This document shows positions 1 to 4,559 of a stretch of DNA of 7,900 nucleotides, piece by piece. The stretch lies in contig CAZVIJ010000066.1 of NCBI GenBank assembly GCA_964626735.1, positions 1 through 7,900 on the forward strand, given 5' to 3'. The stretch's first letter is position 1. The number at the start of each line of letters is the position of its first letter. A program made the position numbers and the translations under genes. The stretch comes from CAZVIJ01 sp964626735. Its GTDB lineage: Bacteria; Patescibacteriota; Dojkabacteria; JAOAGR01. The notes beneath the pieces are model-generated. The model was not told the DNA's origin, did no database searches, and worked only from the letters and a program-made list of their open reading frames with translations.

Positions 1-137
1 TGGCCGTTGATGGCAACGATTCGATCGATATTCGACATGGAGATCATACGGGTTATCGTCTCTGCCACGCCGGCGGGCATATTTGGCGTGAAGTCGCCTT
101 GCAGTATGGTGACCTTCGTTTCTGGAATAAGCTTCAT
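1..137 (-). CDS. Partial gene: N-terminus of a probable fourth S51-like paralog
   Basis: This is an open reading frame on the minus strand that starts at ATG 135-137 and runs off the left edge, leaving 45 complete codons. An in-frame TAG lies at 150-152, so the start cannot be far upstream. The visible N-terminus reads as a beta strand (KVTILQGDF), a helix (MPAGVAETITRMIS) and a second strand (IDRIVAING). It aligns without gaps over about 39 residues to the N-terminus of the protein at 2101-2868 (PVTLLASG... to KRALMIWGY), with about 11 identities by eye. It also aligns, more weakly, to the N-termini of the proteins at 160-885 and 882-1658. It lies 22 bp after the stop of the 160-885 gene on the same strand, so it probably continues the same cluster. 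A -10-like TATACT ends 6 bases before the ATG. Paralogy is inferred from a short stretch; the catalytic region is outside the window. Confidence 0.6.
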   Translation of the reverse strand, partial: MKLIPETKVTILQGDFTPNMPAGVAETITRMISMSNIDRIVAING

Positions 138-143
138 GACCAG

Positions 144-149
144 AGTATA
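144..149 (-). promoter_or_regulatory. -10 box for the gene starting at 137 (leaderless)
   Basis: The minus strand reads TATACT here, five of six bases of the TATAAT consensus, followed by exactly six bases and then ATG. Transcription starting about 7 bases after the box would begin on the A of the start codon. No convincing -35 hexamer is seen 16-18 bases upstream. The box lies in the 22-bp gap after the stop codon of the upstream gene. Confidence 0.4.
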
Positions 150-159
150 CTATGATTTG

Positions 160-885
160 CTACTCTTGAGAGCGGAACCCGTAGTTGATCGTCGGCATTA
201 CATAACCGTAATGGGTCATCTTTTCTTTCTCGTGATCATACCAAATTGCAGCGCCATCGCAGATCAATTGGCCGCCGGGGACATCGTGGAACGGAGAAAG
301 TCTATCGCTGAAAGAAATCAAATGTTGTGGAGCTGCTCCAGGATACACGGCAAAGGGCACGCGTCCCAACCCTCGAATATTTGGATCATATCCGGAAGGC
401 AAACGATCCATCGGGGTTCCCTTACGTCGATACGATTGAGCAGTCATGGTTTGGGATGCGATGATTGCACCTGAACCGATAAAAATACCGTACGGAGCTT
501 CGTTGATGGCATCGGTCAGTACTGGATTGCTCTTGATCCAGCCGAACTGTTCATGCGCAAGACCGTTCAAAACAATAACAACGCTGATCCTAACAGCATC
601 TATTTGTGCTTGCGTAAGATGCCGTTCCCACAAGAACTGAGTCGAAGGTAGCGTACCGTCTGCCCGTGTAAAAACCGACTCAGCAGTACCTTTATCCGAT
701 CTGGTTCTCACTAAGCTACGTAGCGGTTGGAATGCATTTATTCCACGATGGAGCATATAGCCGGAAAGTATAGTAACGCCGGTTATCCCAGGTTCGTCAA
801 TCCAGGTCCGCACTTGAAGAAACTGGTTGAGCGGGATTTCATGGGGAGATCTAGATACGAGTACAGAGACTTTGCGATCAATCAC
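160..885 (-). CDS. Peptidase S51-like fold protein lacking the catalytic residues (paralog)
   Basis: The 241-aa protein starts at GTG 883-885 and ends at TAG 160-162. It follows the order expected of the S51 / class I amidotransferase-like fold: N-terminal strand KVSVLVS (residues 5-11), strand-loop VVIVLNG (102-108) where family peptidases have a VGGGN motif, nucleophile elbow IFIGSGAII (134-142), RVPFAVYPG (175-183), and C-terminal ICDGAAI (208-214). Aligned to the E. coli PepE motifs (IGWSAGA, LFPLQINPH, LPEGN), the nucleophilic Ser becomes Gly137, the catalytic His becomes Gly183 and the Glu becomes Asp210. Peptidase activity is therefore unlikely and the role is unknown. No signal peptide or membrane segment is seen, so it is probably cytoplasmic. 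The GTG overlaps the TGA of the upstream paralog by four bases (GTGA), and a consensus extended -10 box lies 5 bases before it, so both coupling and independent leaderless initiation are possible. Fold assignment is moderate; paralogy with the two neighbouring complete genes is more certain. Confidence 0.72.
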   Translation of the reverse strand: MIDRKVSVLVSRSPHEIPLNQFLQVRTWIDEPGITGVTILSGYMLHRGINAFQPLRSLVRTRSDKGTAESVFTRADGTLPSTQFLWERHLTQAQIDAVRISVVIVLNGLAHEQFGWIKSNPVLTDAINEAPYGIFIGSGAIIASQTMTAQSYRRKGTPMDRLPSGYDPNIRGLGRVPFAVYPGAAPQHLISFSDRLSPFHDVPGGQLICDGAAIWYDHEKEKMTHYGYVMPTINYGFRSQE

Positions 886-1658
886 CCTAAATTATACCAC
901 CAACGCTTTGGTTGAGCCGTTGTCGATGACCATACACAACTATCGTCGCACAAAGCCTGCATCACCCCGCTACACGTAATTGCTCCATCTCCGAAAACGC
1001 GAGCTTCGTATATTGCCCCGTTATGATCAATACATCGGTCGAAAAGCAACGCCGCGTCATCAAGGAGCATCAGAGCGGGCGGCCTGTTCCGTGCCATAAG
1101 CGATACTTCCGTAAGATCGTAAGCGGCCATTAGATCGCCTTGCGGTGCGATGATTGCAGGGATTCTCTGCATACCCGGCGAATCGATCGGGAAGTCATCT
1201 CGATACGCATCATATCGGGTGTCTGCATCGTTACGCATCCTTGGAATTCCTGCGCCGGCAGTTGAAACACCAACGATTGCAGACCCTGCCCCGTGGGAAA
1301 TAACGAAAGGCGCCAGAGCAATGGTATTCCAAACCACGGGTACATCAGATAAATAGCGGTACATGCCTGCGATGTCGCCGTCCAGCAGAACATGCGCGTA
1401 CTTCGACATACGTTTCATATCGAGCATCGATGCGATATCTTTTGCCCCGACCGGAAAGGGTATATACCGAAATTCCCGTAACTCTGGCATTCGCGAGAGC
1501 AATGCACGGAACAAAAGATTTTGCATCTCGTAATCGGTGGAGTAGGTAATGAATCCTTCCAAACCGTTCCTTCGCATAATGGTTAGTATGGAAGACAACG
1601 CGGCTGGTTTTGTCGAGTCGAGAGAGTTTAGAACTAAGGTTGAACGTATTTCTTGCAT
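882..1658 (-). CDS. Peptidase S51-like fold protein lacking the catalytic residues (paralog)
   Basis: A longer reading frame extends upstream to a TTG at 1703, but that extension runs through a strong terminator hairpin and encodes an implausible MQGKTCSVFFFG leader. I therefore place the start at ATG 1656-1658, giving 258 aa with the family-like N-terminus STLVLNS. Family landmarks are HVLLDGD (89-95), FVISHGAGSAI (118-128) at the nucleophile elbow, QRIPAIIAPQG (164-174), and VFGDGAI (221-227). Relative to PepE, the catalytic Ser aligns with Gly123, the His position with Gly174 or Gln173, and the Glu with Asp224, so the triad appears lost. The tail is Trp-rich (KRWWYNLG), and its codons double as the downstream promoter. 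There is no signal peptide. Its start lies only 12 bases past the U-tract of the terminator of the preceding gene, and I see no clear promoter of its own, so transcription may depend on read-through. Function is unknown. Confidence 0.72.
   Translation of the reverse strand: MQEIRSTLVLNSLDSTKPAALSSILTIMRRNGLEGFITYSTDYEMQNLLFRALLSRMPELREFRYIPFPVGAKDIASMLDMKRMSKYAHVLLDGDIAGMYRYLSDVPVVWNTIALAPFVISHGAGSAIVGVSTAGAGIPRMRNDADTRYDAYRDDFPIDSPGMQRIPAIIAPQGDLMAAYDLTEVSLMARNRPPALMLLDDAALLFDRCIDHNGAIYEARVFGDGAITCSGVMQALCDDSCVWSSTTAQPKRWWYNLG
891..899 (-). promoter_or_regulatory. Extended -10 promoter TGGTATAAT for the gene starting at 885
   Basis: The minus strand carries a perfect extended -10 (TGn followed by TATAAT). 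The hexamer at 891-896 ends five bases before the GTG start at 885. It is built from the codons for Trp-Tyr-Asn near the C-terminal end (WWYNLG) of the upstream gene. A start site about 6-7 bases after the box falls on the GTG, which implies a leaderless mRNA. No good -35 is present, as is common for extended -10 promoters. Confidence 0.5.
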
Positions 1659-1670
1659 GATCGTGTAGCC

Positions 1671-1706
1671 AAAAAAAAAGACGCTGCAGGTTTTACCCTG
1701 CAACGT
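1671..1706 (-). terminator. Strong intrinsic terminator after the 109-aa gene
   Basis: On the minus strand a 10-bp stem (arms 1697-1706 and 1681-1690, one G-T wobble) with a 6-base loop (GTAAAA) is followed by C and nine consecutive T. It lies 10 bases after the TAA at 1716-1718 and before the ATG at 1658. The plus strand has no matching T-tract beyond the stem, so it works in one direction only. Confidence 0.93.
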
Positions 1707-1715
1707 TTACAATGG

Positions 1716-1871
1716 TTATTGTAATTTTCTTTTGTGAATTATCGAAAACAAACCTGAGCCGATGATTGCTACACCGAGAATCACACCAAGCCCAACACCA
1801 GCGTTTGCCTTAGACATGAAGTTCTGCGACGGGGAAAGCTCCGTAGACGTACCACCGAGAACATCGGAAGT
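1716..1871 (-). other. C-terminal anchor module, copy 1
   Basis: This encodes residues 59-109 of the 109-aa protein: TSDVLGG, TELS, then ANxGxGxGVILGxxxIxSG and a basic tail. Copy 2 is at 3632-3787. Fourteen bases at 1855-1868 (ccgagaacatcgga on the plus strand) are identical to 3771-3784, over the SDVLGG codons. Confidence 0.85.
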
Positions 1872-2045
1872 ATTTCCTTCGGATTCATTGCAGTGAGGAT
1901 TGTGGTCCTTGGCTTTGCCGGGATTGTCACATGCCCGATCGTGTCCTTTTTCACCTTTGTTTCCCTTAGACTCTTTGGAATCATCTTTTTTGGATTCCTT
2001 AGCGTCCGAAGATTTATTGTTTTTTTGTACTACGATATTAGCCAT
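1716..2045 (-). CDS. Small Lys/Asp/Ser-rich protein with C-terminal membrane anchor (surface-protein-like)
   Basis: The 109-aa protein starts at ATG 2043-2045 (MANIVVQ). Residues 9-50 are low-complexity and highly charged, rich in Lys, Asp, Ser, Glu and Gly, and probably disordered. A Cys pair follows at C39 and C52 (the latter in NPHC), then TSDVLGGTSTELS (59-71). A single hydrophobic helix (about 82-103, containing GVGLGVILGVAIIGSG) leads to a short basic tail HKRKLQ. There is no N-terminal signal peptide. The C-terminal module is shared with the coiled-coil protein at 3632-4441. The layout (short motif, spacer, membrane helix, basic tail) recalls sortase sorting signals, and VLGG..TEL resembles the VLGA.TELPxTG tails I associate with Patescibacteria, but the LPxTG itself is absent (ELSPS). 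It lies between two S51-like paralogs and ends at a strong terminator. Role is inferred as envelope-associated; the family is not recognised. Confidence 0.85.
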   Translation of the reverse strand: MANIVVQKNNKSSDAKESKKDDSKESKGNKGEKGHDRACDNPGKAKDHNPHCNESEGNTSDVLGGTSTELSPSQNFMSKANAGVGLGVILGVAIIGSGLFSIIHKRKLQ

Positions 2046-2048
2046 AAG

Positions 2049-2066
2049 CTGTTATCTAAGTAACAG
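2049..2066. repeat. 6-bp inverted repeat just upstream of the 109-aa gene
   Basis: CTGTTA and TAACAG are perfect inverted arms separated by six bases, ending 3 bases before the ATG at 2045 on the minus strand. It could be an operator or a small 5' hairpin in the mRNA. No Shine-Dalgarno is visible here, and a weak -10-like GATAAC overlaps the start-proximal arm on the minus strand. Confidence 0.45.
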
Positions 2067-2078
2067 AAGTTTAGTATC

Positions 2079-2097
2079 ATAAAGATACATCCTTTAT
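2079..2097. repeat. AT-rich inverted repeat in the 2046-2100 gap
   Basis: ATAAAG and CTTTAT are perfect 6-bp arms with a 7-base spacer, just after the stop codon of the 2101-2868 gene. It has no U-tract, so it is a poor terminator. It may be a regulator site, or simply AT-rich promoter DNA for the 109-aa gene. Confidence 0.3.
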
Positions 2098-2100
2098 ATA

Positions 2101-2868
2101 TTATATTATTGGATACAAGTCTAGCGGCTCATGCTGTATCGAGAACAATACCCCATTGTTGTACACCGCCGTGCCGTCGACATCGAGCATCACTCCCTGC
2201 AGTCCCCGTAGATGCGGCTGATCGTCGCGGTCCATATGGCTCGCCAATGCTTGCGCGATAAAACCGCTGAGCGGCTTGTTCAGTTGGACTCCCGGATAGA
2301 TATTGGCGGGTATGCGGCCGAATGCTTCCATATCCGGCGTAACATCTTTAGCGATCTTATCGACATGCAAACGTTCACCGAAATATCCTACCCGTACCCT
2401 CGTATGGAACAGCGGATCGATATTTTTCCCCATAAGCGCAGCACCCGATCCGATACCCATAACGACCTTATTGTTCTGAACGAGCCTAACAATATCGGGG
2501 CTTTCGACGAGTGCAGAATACTGGCGCCATGCATCACCGTCGAGAAGGACGACCATCATGTTCTGTGCATCCATACCATCAAGCGCTAGGTAATCAAGCT
2601 GCTGCATCGTAAGATGGTCGATCTCTAAACCGATATTTCTCATCGAACGCATCAAGATATCTATCTGAGTAAACTGCCTTACCAACGTTGGCATCGAAAC
2701 GTCTGGCTTTATCGATCGGGATCCCGGATATCCCCAAATCATCAACGCCCGCTTAATACCGTTCGCTTCAATAGATCGTGATACATGCGGTTCGAGGCTA
2801 GCGATTGTCGAACTTGTTATTCCTGACGCCAAAAGCGTCACCGGTTTGGTATAGTCTGCCTCAGCCAT
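2101..2868 (-). CDS. Peptidase S51-like fold protein lacking the catalytic residues (paralog)
   Basis: The 255-aa protein starts at ATG 2866-2868 and ends at TAA 2101-2103. It is the copy whose S51 landmarks are clearest: N-terminal strand VTLLASG (10-16), MVVLLDGD (105-112), elbow VVMGIGSGAALMG (135-147), GRIPANIYPG (184-193), and VMLDVDGTAV (226-235). By alignment with E. coli PepE motifs, Ser becomes Gly140, His becomes Gly193 and Glu becomes Asp230. The GGGN oxyanion segment is also changed (LDGD). Loss of all three residues, in the same way as in its two complete neighbours, argues for a binding, scaffold or different catalytic role rather than dipeptidase activity. There is no signal peptide, so it is probably cytoplasmic. 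It is transcribed from a consensus extended -10 promoter 8 bases from the ATG, overlapping the divergent promoter of the 217-aa gene. It could equally be described as a type 1 glutamine-amidotransferase-like protein; it also lacks the Cys of true amidotransferases. Confidence 0.75.
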   Translation of the reverse strand: MAEADYTKPVTLLASGITSSTIASLEPHVSRSIEANGIKRALMIWGYPGSRSIKPDVSMPTLVRQFTQIDILMRSMRNIGLEIDHLTMQQLDYLALDGMDAQNMMVVLLDGDAWRQYSALVESPDIVRLVQNNKVVMGIGSGAALMGKNIDPLFHTRVRVGYFGERLHVDKIAKDVTPDMEAFGRIPANIYPGVQLNKPLSGFIAQALASHMDRDDQPHLRGLQGVMLDVDGTAVYNNGVLFSIQHEPLDLYPII

Positions 2869-2876
2869 ATTGGCGG

Positions 2877-2885
2877 ATTATAGCA
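2877..2885 (-). promoter_or_regulatory. Extended -10 promoter TGCTATAAT for the gene starting at 2868
   Basis: A perfect TGn-TATAAT on the minus strand ends 8 bases before the ATG. The predicted start is within 1-2 bases of the ATG, so the mRNA would be leaderless or nearly so. The -35 region (2900-2905, TCACTT on the minus strand) is poor and abuts the extended -10 of the divergent promoter. Confidence 0.65.
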
Positions 2886-2902
2886 CGAATGAAACTCCTA
2901 AG

Positions 2903-2911
2903 TGATATAAT
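2903..2911 (+). promoter_or_regulatory. Extended -10 promoter TGATATAAT for the gene starting at 2918
   Basis: A perfect TGn-TATAAT (hexamer 2906-2911) is followed by exactly six bases and then ATG, which places the transcription start on the A of the start codon. No Shine-Dalgarno is present. The -35 position (around 2883-2888) abuts the -10 of the divergent promoter, so the two probably compete for RNA polymerase. Confidence 0.65.
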
Positions 2912-2917
2912 TATGGG

Positions 2918-3571
2918 ATGTCATTTGCTGTAAATGAGCCGATTCGTTTGGGATCAGAAACTTGTATTCAAGTAGTACCGATTGAGTCTATCTATGAAGA
3001 GCCGAAACGGCGTTACAACGACGATAGTCGCGCAAACGCGATACAGGCGATTCATCGTAGTATAAGCGCTTACTCGAAAGATCAAGCAAATGCTCTGGAA
3101 ACCGCGACGGATACAAAAACTGTGATTAACTATCCCGCCGTAGCGGCTTTATATGCAGGTAAGTTTAATTCTGCGCTGCAGGAGGTAGAGATCATTATCC
3201 CGAAAGTACTGCCGAGATATCACGGTTATTTGGCAAGCCTCCAAGTAGCTGTCGTGCAATTGGCGGGCGATACCGTTCAATCACCAATAATCGAGGAGCA
3301 GGAAGGCAAGACAATCGCTCATATCAAAGATTTGCTGTATCTGACGAGGGTACTTCTCAGTTCGACTGCCGGCCCCCAAGGAAGCATCGATGTCCTAACT
3401 AGGTTTGAATTCCCTCAGGATTGCTTTGGCAATCCGTTTTTGAGATTCCAGACAATCGATACCCACGTCGGTATCTTGAATAACTTGGATGCGGCAACGC
3501 TTCGGAAATATGAAAGAATAATTGGTCACTCTGACTTGTTGCTTAGAATGGCTCGAACCTATCGGTTCTGA
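2918..3571 (+). CDS. Hypothetical protein, 217 aa, family not recognised
   Basis: The reading frame runs from ATG 2918 to TGA 3569-3571, with an extended -10 box six bases before the start. The protein is soluble-looking, with no signal peptide and no convincing membrane helix. Residues 37-65 are polar and probably helical (DSRANAIQAIHRSISAYSKD). Residues 69-117 hold a possible helical hairpin around ALYAGKFNSALQEV and YHGYLASLQVAVVQLAG. Residues 133-150 (IAHIKDLLYLTRVLLSST) look like an amphipathic helix, and the C-terminal third contains RFEFPQDCFGNPFLRF. I see no catalytic motif and assign no function. It is divergent from an S51-like paralog and convergent with the coiled-coil surface-protein-like gene, and it ends at a bidirectional terminator. 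Confidence 0.82.
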   Translation: MSFAVNEPIRLGSETCIQVVPIESIYEEPKRRYNDDSRANAIQAIHRSISAYSKDQANALETATDTKTVINYPAVAALYAGKFNSALQEVEIIIPKVLPRYHGYLASLQVAVVQLAGDTVQSPIIEEQEGKTIAHIKDLLYLTRVLLSSTAGPQGSIDVLTRFEFPQDCFGNPFLRFQTIDTHVGILNNLDAATLRKYERIIGHSDLLLRMARTYRF

Positions 3572-3586
3572 AAAAACCAAGGAGAT

Positions 3587-3620
3587 AAAAAAATGCTGCA
3601 CGAATGCAGCATTTTAATTT
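3587..3620. terminator. Bidirectional intrinsic terminator between convergent genes
   Basis: An ATGCTGCA / TGCAGCAT stem with a CGAA loop extends by A-T pairs to 11 bp (arms 3590-3600 and 3605-3615). On the plus strand it is followed by a T-rich stretch (TTTTAATTT counting the last stem bases), and on the minus strand by seven T. It serves the 217-aa gene (stop at 3571) and the coiled-coil gene (stop at 3632). Confidence 0.92.
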
Positions 3621-3631
3621 TCAAAAAGAAA

Positions 3632-3787
3632 TTACGCAGTCATTTTTCTTCGAACGACGGATGCTACGCCTGATGCGATGACGAGTGCGCCGAGGATTAC
3701 TCCTACTCCCATTCCCATATTTGCGGTACCGCTGACACGATCGATTGACGATAGTTCGGTAGCCTGACCGCCGAGAACATCGGAGGT
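3632..3787 (-). other. C-terminal anchor module, copy 2
   Basis: This encodes residues 219-269 of the coiled-coil protein: TSDVLGG, TELS, ANMGMGVGVILG, IASG, and the basic tail RRK. It matches copy 1 (1716-1871) residue by residue with very few gaps. Bases 3771-3784 are identical to 1855-1868. Confidence 0.85.
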
Positions 3788-4441
3788 AGAGAATGAAGAT
3801 GATTTACAGTGAGAATCGTTTGGATGCTTTTGGCAGAAGAGCTTCCTTCGAAGTGCTTCTTCTTGGGCTCGGTGCTTTGCCTTGAGCGCATTGTATTTGT
3901 CGATACATTGCTGTCGGAATTTTCCTTCTTGAGCAGCATGCTTATCGCGAAGCGCTTTTTCCTTAGCTTGATCTTGAGCGATAAGGACTTTTTCCTGCTG
4001 GTCGTGGAGGTCGCCGAAAAGTACTTCAGCCTGCACGTTAAGTTTGTGAACCTGCAATCGGAGCGCGGGATCTTTAATTTTCGCTTCCTGATCGCGGTGC
4101 TTTTGCGCGAATTGTTCCTCCTGCACTTTATGCTTTTGCTTGAGTGCAGCTTCCTTTTCATTATCCTTCTGGAGGAGTGCTTTATCTATTTGGTTATTTT
4201 TCTCCTTCAGGTCTTTAAGTTTCGCAAAGCATTGGTCGAGGAATTGCTTTTCCTCTTCGCGGTGTTCGGCGATCATCTGTTTTAGGGGGTTGCTTTCGGC
4301 GATTCCTAATTTCTGATCCCTTTGCTGGAGTTGTTCGTCAGACTCGTTTTGAGAGTTATTGCTGAACAGGTCTTTGACCTCTGGAGATTCAGAAGACTTA
4401 GCCTGGGCTAGTTTGATTGAAGCTAGTATGTTTTGGGCCAT
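3632..4441 (-). CDS. Coiled-coil protein with C-terminal membrane anchor (surface-protein-like)
   Basis: I choose the ATG at 4439-4441 (269 aa, MAQNILASIKLAQ) over a GTG eight codons upstream. The probable promoter overlaps that GTG, and the resulting start resembles the MANIVVQ start of the 109-aa relative. Residues 15-52 are Ser/Asn/Gln/Glu-rich. Residues 53-200 are a long charged, probably coiled-coil region with recurring KxKHxxQEE-type units (His at about 60, 104, 115, 168, 190). Two segments about 108 residues apart align closely (FLDQCFAKLKDLKEK around C71 and FRQQCIDKYNALKAK around C179), suggesting an internal duplication. Then come a Cys pair (C203, C212), TSDVLGGQATELS (219-231), a membrane helix (about 241-263) and RRKMTA. 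There is no N-terminal signal peptide. The C-terminal module matches the 109-aa protein at 1716-2045. It is likely a stalk- or filament-like membrane-anchored protein; which side of the membrane the coil occupies is unresolved. Confidence 0.87.
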   Translation of the reverse strand: MAQNILASIKLAQAKSSESPEVKDLFSNNSQNESDEQLQQRDQKLGIAESNPLKQMIAEHREEEKQFLDQCFAKLKDLKEKNNQIDKALLQKDNEKEAALKQKHKVQEEQFAQKHRDQEAKIKDPALRLQVHKLNVQAEVLFGDLHDQQEKVLIAQDQAKEKALRDKHAAQEGKFRQQCIDKYNALKAKHRAQEEALRRKLFCQKHPNDSHCKSSSFSTSDVLGGQATELSSIDRVSGTANMGMGVGVILGALVIASGVASVVRRKMTA

Positions 4442-4450
4442 GATTCTAGT

Positions 4451-4479
4451 TATATAATGATTCACTATACACGAGCCAA
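4451..4479 (-). promoter_or_regulatory. Promoter of the coiled-coil gene
   Basis: The minus strand has TTGGCT (4474-4479), a 17-bp spacer and TATATA (4451-4456), then nine bases to ATG 4441. Both boxes match the sigma-70 consensus at about four of six positions. The expected start site leaves a leader of only about two or three bases. The elements overlap the upstream GTG codon (4463-4465), which supports the downstream ATG as the real start. The rest of the 4442-4559 gap holds nothing else I can identify. Confidence 0.45.
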
Positions 4480-4559
4480 GGTGAAAAGTCTATCTGTTTT
4501 CATCTTCGCTTCATGTTGACTATGAGTGTAGTGGGAGACTGTTACAATCGTTTACTCAA

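Noticed and set aside
7..474. 155-codon plus-strand open frame.
   Set aside because: It lies opposite two minus-strand genes with family similarity and linked start signals; the translated product has no recognisable features and its start has no promoter or ribosome site.
1659..1703. N-terminal extension of the 258-aa paralog to a TTG at 1703.
   Set aside because: It passes through the terminator hairpin and its U-tract (encoding FFF), and the family N-terminus fits the ATG at 1658.
160..2868. Calling the paralogs active peptidase E, cyanophycinase or glutamine amidotransferase.
   Set aside because: The nucleophile, His and Glu positions are all replaced, so only fold-level similarity is claimed.
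3593..3673. A 26-codon plus-strand frame (MLHECSILIF...) preceded by a perfect AAGGAG at good spacing.
   Set aside because: Its first codons form the bidirectional terminator stem and the rest overlaps the C-terminal anchor codons of the opposite gene. The peptide is not protein-like, so the ribosome-site match is probably chance.
3809..4285. 158-codon plus-strand open frame with hydrophobic, membrane-like composition.
   Set aside because: It is antisense to the Lys/Glu-rich coiled coil. Antisense of AAG/GAG codons yields Leu/Phe-rich sequence automatically.
4442..4465. GTG start at 4465 for the coiled-coil gene, adding MNHYITRI.
   Set aside because: The probable -10 and -35 overlap this codon, and the ATG at 4441 gives a start like that of the 109-aa relative.
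4442..4559. A terminator for the DUF5995 gene built from TGAGT and ACTCA arms.
   Set aside because: The arms are only 5 bp with a loop of about 26 bases and no U-tract follows.
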